64,000 nucleotides of DNA from Streptomyces sp. NBC_00557 (GCF_036345995.1 NZ_CP107796.1:4216001-4280000), one strand, 5' to 3'; positions 1-8,820 are shown, counted from the first letter of the stretch. Made by a program: numbers and translations. The notes: generated by a model from the sequence alone, not told the origin.

Positions 1-1923
1 GACGGAGTAGGAGCCGTCGGCCTGGGCGACCGCGCGGCCCAGCTGGCGGCCGGACAGCGAGATCAGGGTGACCGCGGCCTGCGGGACCGGGGCGCTCTCG
101 GCGCCGCGGACGAAGCCGTGCACCGGGGTGCCGCCGCCCGTGCCCGCGCCGGGCTCGGCGAGCGTGGCGATGGCGGTCGCCGCCGGCTGGGCGGCCGTGG
201 CCGTGGCCCCGGAGGTGTCCGGCACGGCGGGGGCGGCCCAGCCGGGCACCCGCTCCCGGGCCGGAGCCTCGGCGGCAGCCTCCACGGCGGGGGCGGCCTC
301 GGCCGGCACCTCGGCCGGAGCGTCCCCTGCGGCGGCCTGCGCGAGCGCGCCCTTGGTCTTCAGCGGGACCTCCTTGATGAACAGCGTGATCAGGAACGCG
401 GCGGCGGCGAGGCAGCCGGCGATGAAGAAGACGTCCGCGATGCCGTGGCCGTAGGCGCTCTCCAGCAGCGTCCGGATGGGCGCCGGGAGCTTGTTCATGT
501 CCGGGATGCTGTCGGTCGAGCCCGAGCTGCCCGCGAGGGCCGCCCGGTACCTGGGGCTGAGCGCGGCGACGCCGTCGTGGACGTAGTGCGTGATCCGTCG
601 GGACATCACGGCACCCAGCGCGGAGACGCCGACCGCACCACCGAGGGAGCGGAAGAAGGTGACCGTGGAGCTGGCCGAGCCGAGGTCGGAGGGCGCCACC
701 TGGTTCTGCGTGGCGAGCACCAGGTTCTGCATCATCATGCCGATGCCGAGACCCAGCAGCGCCATGAAGACGGCCATCTTCCAGTAGTCGGTGTCGTACC
801 GGATGCCGCCGAGCAGCACCAGTCCGGCCGTGACCAGCACGCCACCGCTGACCAGCCAGGCCTTCCAGCGGCCGGTGCGGGTGATGAACTGACCCGAGAC
901 GGTGGAGGAGACGAACAGACCGCCGATCATCGGGATGGTCATGACGCCGGACATCGTCGGGGACTTGTCGCGTGCCAGCTGGAAGTACTGGCTGAAGAAC
1001 ACGGTGCCGGTGAACATCGCGACACCGACGAACAGCGAGGCCAGCGACGCCAGCGTGATGGTGCGGTTCCTGAACAGGCGCAGCGGGATGATCGGCTCGC
1101 TCGCCTTGGCCTCGACGAGCACGAAGACCGCGCCGAGGACGATCGAACCGCCGACCATCGCGTAGGTCTGCCAGGAGATCCAGTCGTACTTGTCACCGGC
1201 GAAGGTGACCCAGATCAGCAGCAGGGAGACGGCGGCGGAGATGAAGAACGCGCCGCCCCAGTCGACCTTGACCTCCCGCTTGACCACGGGCAGGTGCAGG
1301 GTCTTCTGCAGCACGATCAGCGCGATGATCGCGAAGGGGACGCCGACGTAGAAGCACCAGCGCCAGCCCAGCCAGGAGGTGTCGGTGATGACACCGCCGA
1401 GCAGCGGGCCGCCGACGGTGGCGACGGCGAAGGTGGCGCCGAGGTAGCCGGAGTAACGGCCGCGCTCACGCGGGGAGATCATCGCCGCCATGACGATCTG
1501 CGCCAGCGCGGACAGACCGCCGACGCCGATGCCCTGCACTACACGGCAGGCGATCAGCATGCCGGGGTTCTGCGACAGGCCGGCCGCCATCGAGGCGACC
1601 ACATAGATGATCAGGGCTATCTGGACGAGGGCCTTCTTGCTGTACAGGTCGGCGAGCTTGCCCCACAGGGGAGTGGCCGCGGTCATCGACAGCAGGGCGG
1701 CGGTGACCACCCAGGTGTAGGCGGACTGGCCGCCGCCGAGGTCCCCGATGATGTGCGGCAGGGCGTTGGAGACGATCGTGGACGACAGGATCGCCACGAA
1801 CATGCCGAGCAGCAGCCCGGACAGGGCCTCCATGATCTGCCGGTGCGTCATCGGGGCGTCGCCGTGGGAGCCTCCCCCGTGCTTGGCGTGAGCCCGCACA
1901 CCGGCTGGTGTGGTCGTTGCCAT
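1..1923 (-). CDS. MFS drug efflux transporter, DHA2 (EmrB/QacA) family, 3'-truncated by window
   Basis: The product is probably a 14-helix proton-driven drug exporter in the cytoplasmic membrane. The reading frame is open from an ATG at 1923 through to the window edge, 641 codons, so the C-terminus is missing. Motifs typical of DHA2 pumps are visible: the loop segment GKLADLYSKK after helix 2, and the helix 5 signature VATVGGPLLGGVI. After the last helix comes an Ala/Pro-rich linker (about residues 545-600) and then the start of a beta-rich segment, APVPQAAVTLISLSGRQLG, which looks like a carboxypeptidase-regulatory-like (Cna-B-type) domain; this is unusual for an MFS protein. The gene lies 13 bp downstream of a marR gene, so both are likely one operon controlled by that repressor. 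Substrate is unknown. Confidence 0.92.
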   Translation of the reverse strand, partial: MATTTPAGVRAHAKHGGGSHGDAPMTHRQIMEALSGLLLGMFVAILSSTIVSNALPHIIGDLGGGQSAYTWVVTAALLSMTAATPLWGKLADLYSKKALVQIALIIYVVASMAAGLSQNPGMLIACRVVQGIGVGGLSALAQIVMAAMISPRERGRYSGYLGATFAVATVGGPLLGGVITDTSWLGWRWCFYVGVPFAIIALIVLQKTLHLPVVKREVKVDWGGAFFISAAVSLLLIWVTFAGDKYDWISWQTYAMVGGSIVLGAVFVLVEAKASEPIIPLRLFRNRTITLASLASLFVGVAMFTGTVFFSQYFQLARDKSPTMSGVMTIPMIGGLFVSSTVSGQFITRTGRWKAWLVSGGVLVTAGLVLLGGIRYDTDYWKMAVFMALLGLGIGMMMQNLVLATQNQVAPSDLGSASSTVTFFRSLGGAVGVSALGAVMSRRITHYVHDGVAALSPRYRAALAGSSGSTDSIPDMNKLPAPIRTLLESAYGHGIADVFFIAGCLAAAAFLITLFIKEVPLKTKGALAQAAAGDAPAEVPAEAAPAVEAAAEAPARERVPGWAAPAVPDTSGATATAAQPAATAIATLAEPGAGTGGGTPVHGFVRGAESAPVPQAAVTLISLSGRQLGRAVAQADGSYSV

Positions 1924-1936
1924 GGGCTTCCTTCTC

Positions 1937-2431
1937 TTACGTGCTTGCGGGTGTACGGGTGGTCTCTTCGAGTGCGGGAGCGGGGAGCCGGAACGCGGTG
2001 GCCCGGCAGTCGCCGAAGGACGCGCGCAGGCGGGCCATCAGCCGGATCAGCTGGGCCACCTCGTCGTCGGTCCAGTCGGCGAGCCGCTCGGCGAGCAGAC
2101 GCGTGGTCCGCCGGGACAGCTCGTGCAGTTGCTCCAGGCCCGCGGGCGTCAGCCGCAGGATGCGCGAGCGCTTGTCCGCCGGGTCCGGGTGCCGCTCGAT
2201 CCAGCCGCGCGCGGCGACGTGCGCGACATGCCGGCTGGTGACCGACATGTCCACGGCGAGCAGCTCGGCGAGCTTGCTCATGCGCATGTCTCCGTGGCGG
2301 CCGAGCAGAGTCAGCACGGCGGCCGAGCCGGCCGGGCAGTCGGGGGGCAGGATCCGCCCCATGTCCCGTTTCACGGCTCCGACGGCACTGAGCTGACGCG
2401 CCAGCTCTTCGAACTGCGCCTGCTCGGCCAT
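1937..2431 (-). CDS. MarR-family transcriptional regulator
   Basis: A 164-residue winged-helix repressor. The start at 2431 (protein begins MAEQAQFEELA) is chosen because a strong ribosome site (GGAGGTG, 2434-2440 on the complement) lies just upstream; a longer reading starting at 2548 has no such site. The middle carries a typical MarR wHTH (MRMSKLAELLAVDMSVTSRH, then ARGWIERHPDPADKRSRIL as the wing). The MFS pump gene follows after 13 bp, the common arrangement for a MarR repressor that senses a pump substrate. Two matched inverted repeats overlap its promoter, consistent with autorepression. Confidence 0.95.
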   Translation of the reverse strand: MAEQAQFEELARQLSAVGAVKRDMGRILPPDCPAGSAAVLTLLGRHGDMRMSKLAELLAVDMSVTSRHVAHVAARGWIERHPDPADKRSRILRLTPAGLEQLHELSRRTTRLLAERLADWTDDEVAQLIRLMARLRASFGDCRATAFRLPAPALEETTRTPAST

Positions 2432-2446
2432 CACACCTCCCGATTT

Positions 2447-2488
2447 GTTGCTTAGGGCAACCATAATCCGATTGGTTGCTGCAGGCAA
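2447..2488 (-). promoter_or_regulatory. Promoter with two matched MarR-type operators
   Basis: On the complement strand there is a -35 box TTGCCT (2483-2488), a 17-bp spacer and a -10 box TATGGT (2460-2465). Two inverted repeats share the half-sites TTGC and GCAA with a 5-bp gap: one at 2448-2460 (extended to GTTGC/GCAAC at 2447-2461) and one at 2476-2488. One covers the -35 box and the other lies over the end of the -10 box and the expected start site. This is the layout expected for autorepression of the marR-MFS operon; binding itself is inferred. Confidence 0.7.
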
Positions 2489-2597
2489 ATAAAACGGGAT
2501 CCAGTGGCGCAAAAACTTGGCAAAGGCAAGTATTGCGATCGTAAACACCCTGGTGGGTGCGGGTGAGGTGCCCCTGTCTGTCCGGGTGGCCCCGCAC

Positions 2598-2626
2598 TTG
2601 GGTCGGTCACCTGGATTCGCTAGTGT
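2598..2626 (+). promoter_or_regulatory. Promoter of small membrane protein gene, leaderless arrangement
   Basis: TTGGGT (2598-2603), 17-bp spacer and TAGTGT (2621-2626) form a sigma-HrdB-like promoter. The -10 box ends 8 bp before the ATG at 2635 and there is no Shine-Dalgarno sequence, so the transcript is probably leaderless. Confidence 0.6.
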
Positions 2627-2634
2627 CTCGGGCC

Positions 2635-2832
2635 ATGGCTAACACCCAGGGCCCTCAGGGCAATTACGACCCCGCCGGCAGCACCCAGATGTTCCGCGCG
2701 TTCGTCGAAGAGGCTCCCCAGGGCCGGCAGCAGCAGGCGGCCACCTCCTCCGGCCCCCGCATCGGCCTGATCATCGGCGTCATCGTGGCCATCGCGGTGG
2801 TGGCCGGCGTCGCCTGGCTGGCGCTGAAGTAG
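2635..2832 (+). CDS. Small single-pass membrane protein (hypothetical)
   Basis: A 65-residue protein beginning MANTQGPQGNYDPAG. It has a soluble, Gln/Pro-rich N-terminal 40 residues and one C-terminal hydrophobic helix (about residues 43-63, RIGLIIGVIVAIAVVAGVAW), a tail-anchored layout. The start at 2635 is preferred over an upstream in-frame start at 2557 because it sits just after a good promoter -10 box. Codon bias is typical of the host. I know no function for it. Confidence 0.8.
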   Translation: MANTQGPQGNYDPAGSTQMFRAFVEEAPQGRQQQAATSSGPRIGLIIGVIVAIAVVAGVAWLALK

Positions 2833-3380
2833 CACGCACCGCCGGGCGGTCTGCGCGACGGGGCCGCCGGCGCCTCCGACGGGAGGGGTACGTCCCGCGT
2901 CCCGGTGTGCATGCCCGGAGCCCGGTGCGGGTGAGGCGGCGGCCGGGGCGCCGGTGTCATGCGACCGGCTGTGCGCCGCGTGCCGTACTCGCTACGGGGC
3001 CCGCAGGACGGTGTGTGGGGGTGCGCTCCGCGCCGGGCCGCCGGAAGCGGCGGCCGGTGCGCCTCCCGTTCGGGTGAACAGGGCGTGCCGGTACCGGAGT
3101 CGTCCCTGTTTCCGCTCCCTCCCTCGAGCGGCGCCGGTGATAGCGAGCCGGTCGGGGTGACGGCGGCCGTCCCGTGCTCTGCGGTGCCGACCGCGGTGAC
3201 CGCCGCCCGGCCCGGCGCCGTCGGCCCAAGCGCCGAGGACCCCGCCCAGGACGACGAGGGCCACCGACGCGGCCGCGACGACGCCGTGGCGGCCAGGTAC
3301 GGCTCCGGCGTGCGCGCCGCCGGCCGCGGCGGGGAGCCGCAGCCGCCGGACGGCCCTGCGGTGGCGCCCTCGGCAGCGGG
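2833..3380. other. Gene-poor interval between small membrane gene and sigma factor
   Basis: No reading frame here has both a start and convincing codon bias. On the complement strand a hydrophobic stretch (VVAAASVALVVLGGVLGAWA, near 3240-3300) is readable but has no ATG, GTG or TTG start before it and continues into Arg-rich, poorly biased sequence. It could be the wreck of a small membrane protein gene. Confidence 0.4.
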
Positions 3381-4319
3381 CTAGTCGGAGATCAGGCCCT
3401 CCCGCAGCTGCGCCAGCGTGCGGGTCAGCAGCCGGGAGACGTGCATCTGGGAGATGCCGACCTCCTCGCCGATCTGGGACTGGGTCATGTTGGCGAAGAA
3501 GCGCAGCATGATGATCCGGCGCTCCCGGGGCGGCAGCTTGGCCAGCAGCGGCTTGAGCGACTCGCGGTACTCCACGCCCTCCAGCGCCGCGTCCTCGTAG
3601 CCGAGCCGGTCGGCCAGGGAGCCCTCGCCGCCGTCGTCCTCGGGGGCCGGGGAGTCGAGGGAGGAGGCGGTGTAGGCGTTGCCGACCGCGAGGCCGTCGA
3701 CCACGTCCTCCTCGGAGACGCCGAGCACGGCGGCCAGCTCGGTGACCGTCGGGGAGCGGTCCAGCTTCTGCGACAGCTCGTCGCTGGCCTTGGTGAGGGC
3801 CAGGCGCAGCTCCTGCAGGCGGCGCGGGACGCGCACCGACCACGACGTGTCGCGGAAGAAGCGCTTGATCTCGCCGACCACGGTCGGCATCGCGAACGTC
3901 GGGAACTCCACGCCCCGTTCGCAGTCGAAGCGGTCGATCGCCTTGATCAGGCCGATGGTGCCGACCTGGACGATGTCCTCCATCGGCTCGTTGCGGGAGC
4001 GGAAGCGCGCGGCCGCGTAGCGGACCAGCGGCAGGTTGAGCTCGATCAGGGTGTCGCGGACGTAGGCCCGTTCGGGGCTGTTCTCGTCGAGTGCGGCCAG
4101 CCGCAGGAACAGGGAGCGGGACAGGGTCCGGGTGTCGATGTCCCCGGAGGCCGGCGGGGCCGGGAGATCGGCGGCCGCCGGGGCGGGCGGGGCCGGCACG
4201 GCGTCGAGGGCCGTGACGCCCTCGATGCCGTCGAGGACGTCGAGCGCGTCGAGCTCCTTGGGCGCTGCCTCGCTGTTCGCGGGCGTCAGCACCTTCGAGC
4301 TGCCCTGGTCTGCGGACAT
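3381..4319 (-). CDS. sigN: RNA polymerase sigma factor, SigB/SigF/SigG family (SigN-like)
   Basis: A 312-residue group 3 sigma factor. Region 2 shows [20 protein letters not shown] followed by [17 protein letters not shown] (core binding and -10 recognition), region 3 follows [17 protein letters not shown], and region 4 ends in the [23 protein letters not shown]. The start is an ATG with an AAGGGGG ribosome site. The N-terminal 75 residues are a variable Ala/Pro-rich extension. A close paralogue lies directly upstream on the same strand; in S. coelicolor the neighbouring pair is sigN-sigF, and the symbol rests on that order. These factors act in sporulation and stress and are often controlled by anti-sigma kinases, none of which is encoded beside it. 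Confidence 0.8.
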   Translation of the reverse strand: MSADQGSSKVLTPANSEAAPKELDALDVLDGIEGVTALDAVPAPPAPAAADLPAPPASGDIDTRTLSRSLFLRLAALDENSPERAYVRDTLIELNLPLVRYAAARFRSRNEPMEDIVQVGTIGLIKAIDRFDCERGVEFPTFAMPTVVGEIKRFFRDTSWSVRVPRRLQELRLALTKASDELSQKLDRSPTVTELAAVLGVSEEDVVDGLAVGNAYTASSLDSPAPEDDGGEGSLADRLGYEDAALEGVEYRESLKPLLAKLPPRERRIIMLRFFANMTQSQIGEEVGISQMHVSRLLTRTLAQLREGLISD

Positions 4320-4428
4320 GCCACCCCCTTTGGGTCGCGGGACGGTCGGGGCGGCGCTGTCTTTCGGACAACGCAGCCTTCACCTGAATACCGGCGCGGA
4401 AGGCCCGGCAAACGCGTCTCCCGCAGAA

Positions 4429-4469
4429 TGTCACATGTCGGCAACGCGCTGTAGTGACATGTCGACATG
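4429..4469. promoter_or_regulatory. Repeated TSACATGTCG motif and palindrome upstream of sigN-like gene
   Basis: TCACATGTCG (4431-4440) and TGACATGTCG (4455-4464) are direct repeats 24 bp apart. The second runs into a perfect 12-bp palindrome CATGTCGACATG (4458-4469). They lie 112-150 bp upstream of the sigN-like start, in the 354-bp gap between the two sigma genes, and could be a regulator binding site. I see nothing else in this gap apart from presumed promoter sequence. Confidence 0.4.
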
Positions 4470-4673
4470 CGAGATGCGAATCGGCCCTGGAAAGAGGGGG
4501 TCTGACGCTTTGTCGGGTGGAAACTGTCGGCATCTGTGCTGGTGAGCGATTCGCTCGCGGCGGTGAGCGCTCGAGCGGGTTTGCGATGCAGGGGGTGATC
4601 CCGGACGTGCTTCCGTGCGCCCGCTGTGCTCCACCCCGATTCCTTCGGTGCGTCCTGTGCGTCCCGTGCCGTT

Positions 4674-5537
4674 CTATGCGTCGATGCGATTCGCCGAGCG
4701 CAGCCGCTGGAAGCTGCGGGCGAGGAGGCGCGAGACATGCATCTGGGACACGCCGAGTTCCGCGCTGATCTGCGACTGGGTGAGATTGCTGTAGTAGCGC
4801 AGGAGAAGGATCCGCTGTTCGCGTTCGGGCAGTTGGACGAGCAGATGCCGGACCAGGTCGCGGTGTTCCACACCGTCCAGGGCCGGGTCCTCGTAGCCGA
4901 TGCGGTCCAGCAGGCCGGGCAGCCCGTCGCCCTCCTGTGCGGCCTCCAGCGAGGTGGCGTGATACGACCGCCCCGCCTCGATGCAGCTGAGCACCTCCTC
5001 CTCGCTGATCCTGAGCCGGTCGGCGATCTCGGCGGTGGAGGGGGACCGGCCGTGGAGGGTGGTGAGGTCCTCGGTGGCGCTGTTCACCTGGACCCACAGC
5101 TCGTGCAGCCGGCGCGGTACGTGCACGGTGCGGACGTTGTCCCGGAAGTACCGCTTGATCTCGCCGACGACGGTCGGCATCGCGAACGTCGGGAACTGCA
5201 CGCCCCGGTCGGGGTCGAACCGGTCGATGGCGTTGATCAGGCCGATGGTGCCGACCTGGACCACGTCCTCCATGGGCTCGTTGCGGGAGCGGAAGCGGGC
5301 GGCGGCGTAGCGCACGAGCGGGAGGTTCGCCTCGATCAGCGCTCCCCGCACCCGGTTGTGCTCCGGCGTGCCCGGGGTCAGCTCCTTCAGCTCGGCGAAG
5401 AGGACCTGGGTGAGGGCTCGGGTGTCGGCCCCGCGCCGTTTCTCGGGGGGCGCGGGGTCCGGGGCAGGAGCGGGGGCCTCCTCCTGGGGCGGCGCAGTAC
5501 TGGCCGACACGGTCAACGCCACCTCTTCATCACTCAA
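4674..5537 (-). CDS. sigF: RNA polymerase sigma factor SigF-like (sporulation/stress)
   Basis: A 287-residue SigB/F/G-family sigma factor, close paralogue of the gene at 3381. Region 2 ([35 protein letters not shown]), region 3 ([18 protein letters not shown]) and the region 4 HTH ([20 protein letters not shown]) are intact. The longest start is a TTG at 5537 without a clear ribosome site; GTG codons at 5522 and 5510 are alternatives, the latter preceded by GAAGAGG. In Streptomyces SigF acts late in spore maturation; assignment of this copy as SigF rests on family membership and gene order. Confidence 0.8.
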   Translation of the reverse strand: MSDEEVALTVSASTAPPQEEAPAPAPDPAPPEKRRGADTRALTQVLFAELKELTPGTPEHNRVRGALIEANLPLVRYAAARFRSRNEPMEDVVQVGTIGLINAIDRFDPDRGVQFPTFAMPTVVGEIKRYFRDNVRTVHVPRRLHELWVQVNSATEDLTTLHGRSPSTAEIADRLRISEEEVLSCIEAGRSYHATSLEAAQEGDGLPGLLDRIGYEDPALDGVEHRDLVRHLLVQLPEREQRILLLRYYSNLTQSQISAELGVSQMHVSRLLARSFQRLRSANRIDA

Positions 5538-5653
5538 TCATCGGTCAAAAGCGGTCATAGCATCACAAGACATGTGCACGCTGTGCAAGCACCCCCTCAC
5601 GTCGTGTTGTGTTCAAATTTCGACAAGTTGGGGCTGTACGAGGGGGCCCCGGA

Positions 5654-5695
5654 CACGCGAAAGCCCCCCGCCTTTCCAGCGGGGGGCTTCGCGTG
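5654..5695 (-). terminator. Rho-independent terminator downstream of Dabb gene
   Basis: A strong GC hairpin: GCCCCCCGC (5663-5671) pairs with GCGGGGGGC (5679-5687) around a 7-nt loop, extended by AA/TT and CGCG pairs. It lies 9 bp past the stop of the Dabb gene on the complement strand. Confidence 0.75.
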
Positions 5696-5703
5696 CGTCG
5701 GGC

Positions 5704-5997
5704 TCAGAACTCGTAGTCGGCGATCACCCACGTGGCGAACTCGCGCCACATCGCGACGCCCGCCTGATGGGCCGGGTGCTCCAGATAGCGCTTGAGGGCG
5801 TCGGCGTCCTCGACGGCCGAGTTGATCGCGAAGTCGTAGGCGATCGGCCGGTCGCTGATGTTCCAGCCGCACTCCCAGAAGCGCAGCTCCTCGATCTGCC
5901 CGCCGAGGGCCCGGAAGGCCTCCACTCCCGCCACGACCCGCGGATCGTCGCGCTCGACGCCCTCGTTGAGCCTGAAGAGGACCAGGTGGCGGATCAT
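5704..5997 (-). CDS. Dabb (stress-responsive alpha/beta barrel) domain protein
   Basis: A complete 97-residue single-domain protein of the dimeric alpha/beta barrel fold: MIRHLVLFRLNEGV is the typical first strand and GWNISDRPIAYDFAI and HPAHQAGV are the usual central and C-terminal motifs. Dabb proteins form homodimers of ferredoxin-like halves; bacterial members mostly have no proven substrate. It is 10 bp downstream of a small membrane protein gene on the same strand and followed by a terminator, so the two may be cotranscribed. Confidence 0.9.
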   Translation of the reverse strand: MIRHLVLFRLNEGVERDDPRVVAGVEAFRALGGQIEELRFWECGWNISDRPIAYDFAINSAVEDADALKRYLEHPAHQAGVAMWREFATWVIADYEF

Positions 5998-6007
5998 GGG
6001 GCGTACC

Positions 6008-6187
6008 TCAGCTCTTTCCTCCGTTGACGACCCAGGTCATGAACTGGCCGATGGCCTTGGCCGCGTCCGATATGCCCTCGAAGCCTATCTGGACGTAGTC
6101 CGCCGCCTTGGCCGGGTCCGTGATGATCACATACAGCGCGAAGACCACGAGCACGTATACGGCGATCTTCTTGGCGTTCACCGCCAC
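6008..6187 (-). CDS. Small membrane-anchored protein (hypothetical)
   Basis: A 59-residue protein starting from GTG at 6187, chosen because a strong AGGGGAGG ribosome site (complement of 6193-6200) precedes it by 5 nt. It has one N-terminal hydrophobic helix (IAVYVLVVFALYVIITD) and a short amphipathic C-terminal half (YVQIGFEGISDAAKAIGQF). The frame stays open upstream to 6457 but that part overlaps a tRNA and lacks a ribosome site. Function unknown. Confidence 0.75.
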   Translation of the reverse strand: MAVNAKKIAVYVLVVFALYVIITDPAKAADYVQIGFEGISDAAKAIGQFMTWVVNGGKS

Positions 6188-6343
6188 CGCGGCCTCCCCT
6201 GTCCGTGCGCCCCTGTTGCCGGCGGCGAGTGTAACCTTCAGCCCTTTTCCCGGGGCCAACGGTCCGCCGCCCGGGATCGTTTGCCCCGGCCTGTGCGCGA
6301 GCGTCCCCGTAAGAGGAGAAGTACGACGAAAAGCGCGACGAGA

Positions 6344-6371
6344 AAGGGCCCCGTCTTTCGACGGGGCCCTT
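6344..6371 (-). terminator. Terminator of tRNA-Ser(CGA)
   Basis: AAGGGCCCCGTC (6344-6355) and GACGGGGCCCTT (6360-6371) form a perfect 12-bp stem with a TTTC loop, directly after the 3' end of the tRNA on the complement strand. Confidence 0.85.
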
Positions 6372-6378
6372 CTGCGAG

Positions 6379-6463
6379 CGGTAGCGGAGGGATTTGAACC
6401 CTCGGTGACTTGCGCCACACTCGCTTTCGAGGCGAGCTCCTTCGGCCGCTCGGACACGCTACC
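6379..6463 (-). tRNA. tRNA-Ser (anticodon CGA)
   Basis: An 85-nt class II tRNA on the complement strand. The acceptor pair GGTAGCG/CGCTACC closes the molecule, the T arm reads GGGTTCAAATCCC, and the anticodon stem CTCGC/GCGAG frames the loop CTCGAAA with anticodon CGA, reading UCG. A long variable arm is present as expected for serine tRNAs. CCA is not encoded. Confidence 0.95.
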
Positions 6464-6532
6464 GAGGGAGACCTTACAGCAAGGTGGCGCGTGCCCTGAA
6501 ATCGGATTCCGGAGCCCCGGCGGCCGGTCCTG

Positions 6533-7000
6533 TCAGCGGCCCCGGAAGAAGTCCGTGAGGACCTGGGCGCACTCCGCCGCGAGCACGCCCTCGACGACCT
6601 CCGGACGGTGATTGAGCCGGCGGTCGCGTATCACGTCCCACAGCGAGCCCGCCGCGCCCGCCTTGTCGTCCCGGGCGCCGTAGACGACCCGGTCGAGGCG
6701 GGACTGGACGATCGCGCCCGCGCACATCGTGCACGGCTCCAGGGTGACCACGAGCGTGCATCCGGTCAGCCGCCACTCGCCGAGCAGGGCGGCCGCCCGC
6801 CGGATCGCGAGGACCTCCGCGTGGGCCGTGGGATCGCCCGTGGCCTCGCGCTCGTTGTGCCCGGCGGCGAGCACCGTCGCACCGTCCGCGGACAGCACGA
6901 CGGCGCCGACGGGGACGTCCCCGCCCTGCACGGCCCGTTCGGCCTCGGCCAGGGCGAGTCGCATCGCGGGCCGCCAGCGGTCGCGCACCGGATCCGGCAC
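6533..7000 (-). CDS. tadA: tRNA adenosine(34) deaminase TadA
   Basis: A zinc-dependent cytidine/deoxycytidylate-deaminase-fold enzyme that converts A34 of tRNA-Arg(ACG) to inosine. The zinc signature is complete: HAE (HAEVLAI) with the catalytic Glu and the PCTMC motif in [14 protein letters not shown]. The 155-residue length is normal for TadA. The start is uncertain: GTG at 7000 is taken here; an ATG at 6964 is also possible, though it would trim the first helix. It starts about 20 bp after the associated-protein gene on the same strand. Confidence 0.93.
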   Translation of the reverse strand: MPDPVRDRWRPAMRLALAEAERAVQGGDVPVGAVVLSADGATVLAAGHNEREATGDPTAHAEVLAIRRAAALLGEWRLTGCTLVVTLEPCTMCAGAIVQSRLDRVVYGARDDKAGAAGSLWDVIRDRRLNHRPEVVEGVLAAECAQVLTDFFRGR

Positions 7001-7020
7001 GGCGGCCGGCGTGCCGGCGG

Positions 7021-7581
7021 TCAGCGGACGGTCTCCAGCACCTCCGAGGCGCCAAGGGCCTCGGCGATCGTGCCGAGCGCGTCGTCGGCGTCCAGCGAGC
7101 GCAGCTCCTTCTCGCTGATGCCGAGGTCGTCGAGGATCTGGCTGTCGCCGACGGGGCTGTGCGGGACCGCGTCGGCGGCGGCGCCCGGCTCCTCGTCGTC
7201 CTCGTCGGACTCGGACTCGCCGTCCTCGGTGCCGTCGAGGTCCAGGGAGTCCAGGTCCGGGCCGTCGTCGGCGCCCGGCTCCCGGCCGAGCAGCTCGTCG
7301 GTGAGCAGCAGCTCGCCGTACGCGCTGCGCTGGGCGGCGGCTGCGTCCGAGACGTAGATACGAGGGTCGTCCTCGCCGTCCACGCGGACGACGCCGAACC
7401 AGGCGTCCTCCTGCTCGATCAGCACGAGCACCGTGTCCTCGTCGGGAGAGGCTTCCCGGGCCAGGTCGGCGAGATCCGACAGGGTCTCCACATCGTCGAG
7501 CTCTGTGTCGCTCGCTTCCCACCCGTCTTCGGTGCGCGCGAGCAGTGCGGCGAAGTACACCGTGACTCTCCCACTGGTCAT
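7021..7581 (-). CDS. tRNA adenosine deaminase-associated protein
   Basis: A 186-residue acidic protein starting with [15 protein letters not shown]. The N-terminal half is a small alpha/beta domain; the middle (about residues 105-135) is a run of Asp/Glu with little order; the C-terminus ([20 protein letters not shown]) looks helical. Actinobacteria commonly keep this family immediately upstream of tadA, hence its name; its biochemical role is not known. It ends about 20 bp before the tadA start, so the two genes are probably one transcript. Confidence 0.85.
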   Translation of the reverse strand: MTSGRVTVYFAALLARTEDGWEASDTELDDVETLSDLADLAREASPDEDTVLVLIEQEDAWFGVVRVDGEDDPRIYVSDAAAAQRSAYGELLLTDELLGREPGADDGPDLDSLDLDGTEDGESESDEDDEEPGAAADAVPHSPVGDSQILDDLGISEKELRSLDADDALGTIAEALGASEVLETVR

Positions 7582-7864
7582 AGGCGTGCCGGTTGGGGGT
7601 CCCCCCGGCGGAGGTACTTGGGCGGAGAGAGCCTGGGCTCCGAGCCCCACCCACTCGGAATCGTGGCAGAAACAAGGCGTTCAGGGGACGTCTTCGGCGC
7701 CCTGTGTCTTGCAGCCACCTGCGGATCGTACGCGGCTTTTCCGGGCACACACGCACGCCCGACTCGCAAACGCCCAGCGCGGGCGCGGATCTTCCTTGTC
7801 CCAGAACTTCCTTACCGGTTCTTGCACAAGAGGATTCCCAAGCGTGTTCCTCCCTGCATTCGGT

Positions 7865-8089
7865 CTACCAGCGGAACGTCCGCATGCGCATCGCGTGGCG
7901 CAACCGGGCGGCCTTGGCGCGCCGGGGCTGGACCCGGGCGCGCAGCTCACGGGCCTCGGCGAGGTCGCGCAGGAACTGGGCGCGGCGGCGCCGGCGCTCC
8001 GCGTCCGTCTCGGGGACGGAACCGCCGCGTGTCGCGGGCCCACCGGCGTCCCCCGGCGCGCCGTCAGGAAGGTCAGGCAGGTCAGGCAC
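7865..8089 (-). CDS. Small basic protein (hypothetical)
   Basis: A 74-residue protein with a flexible Pro/Gly-rich N-terminus (about 25 residues) and a strongly basic helical C-terminus ([20 protein letters not shown], ending AMRMRTFRW). The start is a GTG at 8089. It is divergent from upp with under 100 bp between them. Its composition suggests nucleic-acid or ribosome contact, but that is only a guess. Confidence 0.65.
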   Translation of the reverse strand: MPDLPDLPDGAPGDAGGPATRGGSVPETDAERRRRRAQFLRDLAEARELRARVQPRRAKAARLRHAMRMRTFRW

Positions 8090-8171
8090 GTCTCACCACC
8101 CCAGTCCGTCCCTCCCACTTTCCCCCGTACGGCCGCTTCGACGCCAGGGCCGGCGGGCTTTCGTTCGCAGG

Positions 8172-8177
8172 TACCGT
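8172..8177 (+). promoter_or_regulatory. -10 box of upp, leaderless
   Basis: TACCGT matches the Streptomyces TANNNT consensus and ends 7 bp before the upp ATG. No Shine-Dalgarno sequence exists, so a leaderless transcript is likely. Confidence 0.5.
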
Positions 8178-8184
8178 TAGGGGC

Positions 8185-8820
8185 ATGCGTCTCCATGTCG
8201 TCGACCACCCCCTGGTCGCCCACAAGCTCACCACGCTGCGCGACCAGCGCACCGACTCCGCGACCTTCCGCCGGCTGGCCGACGAGCTGGTCACCCTGCT
8301 CGCCTACGAGGCCACGCGGGACGTGCGCACCGAGGCCGTCGGCATCCGGACGCCGGTCGCGCAGACGACGGGCGTCAAGCTCGCCCGGCCCCGCCCGCTG
8401 GTCGTGCCGATCCTGCGGGCCGGCCTCGGCATGCTGGACGGCATGATGCGGCTGCTGCCGACCGCCGAGGTGGGCTTCCTGGGCATGATCCGCAACGAGG
8501 AGACGCTGCAGGCCTCCACGTACGCCACGCGCATGCCGGAGGACCTGTCGGGCCGCCAGGTGTACGTCCTGGACCCGATGCTGGCCACGGGCGGCACCCT
8601 GGTCGCGGCGATCCAGGAGCTGATCAAGCGGGGCGCCGACGACGTCACCGCGGTCGTCCTCCTCGCCGCTCCCGAGGGCGTCGCCGTGATGGAACGGGAC
8701 CTCGCGGGGACGCCGGTCACGGTCGTCACGGCCGCCGTGGACGACCACCTCAACGAGCACGGCTACATCGTGCCGGGACTGGGGGACGCGGGGGACCGGC
8801 TCTACGGGGCGGCGGAGTAG
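8185..8820 (+). CDS. upp: Uracil phosphoribosyltransferase
   Basis: Pyrimidine salvage enzyme making UMP from uracil and PRPP in the cytoplasm. The 211-residue length is standard. The PRPP-binding loop [12 protein letters not shown] and the uracil-binding C-terminus ([17 protein letters not shown]) are intact; [14 protein letters not shown] is the other hallmark of the family. The ATG at 8185 is the only sensible start, since the N-terminal [16 protein letters not shown] matches the family start. It is monocistronic as far as the sequence shows. Confidence 0.98.
   Translation: MRLHVVDHPLVAHKLTTLRDQRTDSATFRRLADELVTLLAYEATRDVRTEAVGIRTPVAQTTGVKLARPRPLVVPILRAGLGMLDGMMRLLPTAEVGFLGMIRNEETLQASTYATRMPEDLSGRQVYVLDPMLATGGTLVAAIQELIKRGADDVTAVVLLAAPEGVAVMERDLAGTPVTVVTAAVDDHLNEHGYIVPGLGDAGDRLYGAAE

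Noticed and set aside
118..2241. Long plus-strand open frame (about 700 codons) at the left edge
   Set aside because: Arg/Gly/His-rich translation with no domain; it is the mirror of the MFS and marR genes, an effect of high GC.
2992..3378. Membrane protein gene downstream of the sigN-like gene
   Set aside because: A hydrophobic stretch exists but there is no start codon and codon bias decays after about 30 codons.
6188..6457. N-terminal extension of the small membrane protein
   Set aside because: It would run through the tRNA-Ser gene and its terminator; the GTG with a strong ribosome site is the start.
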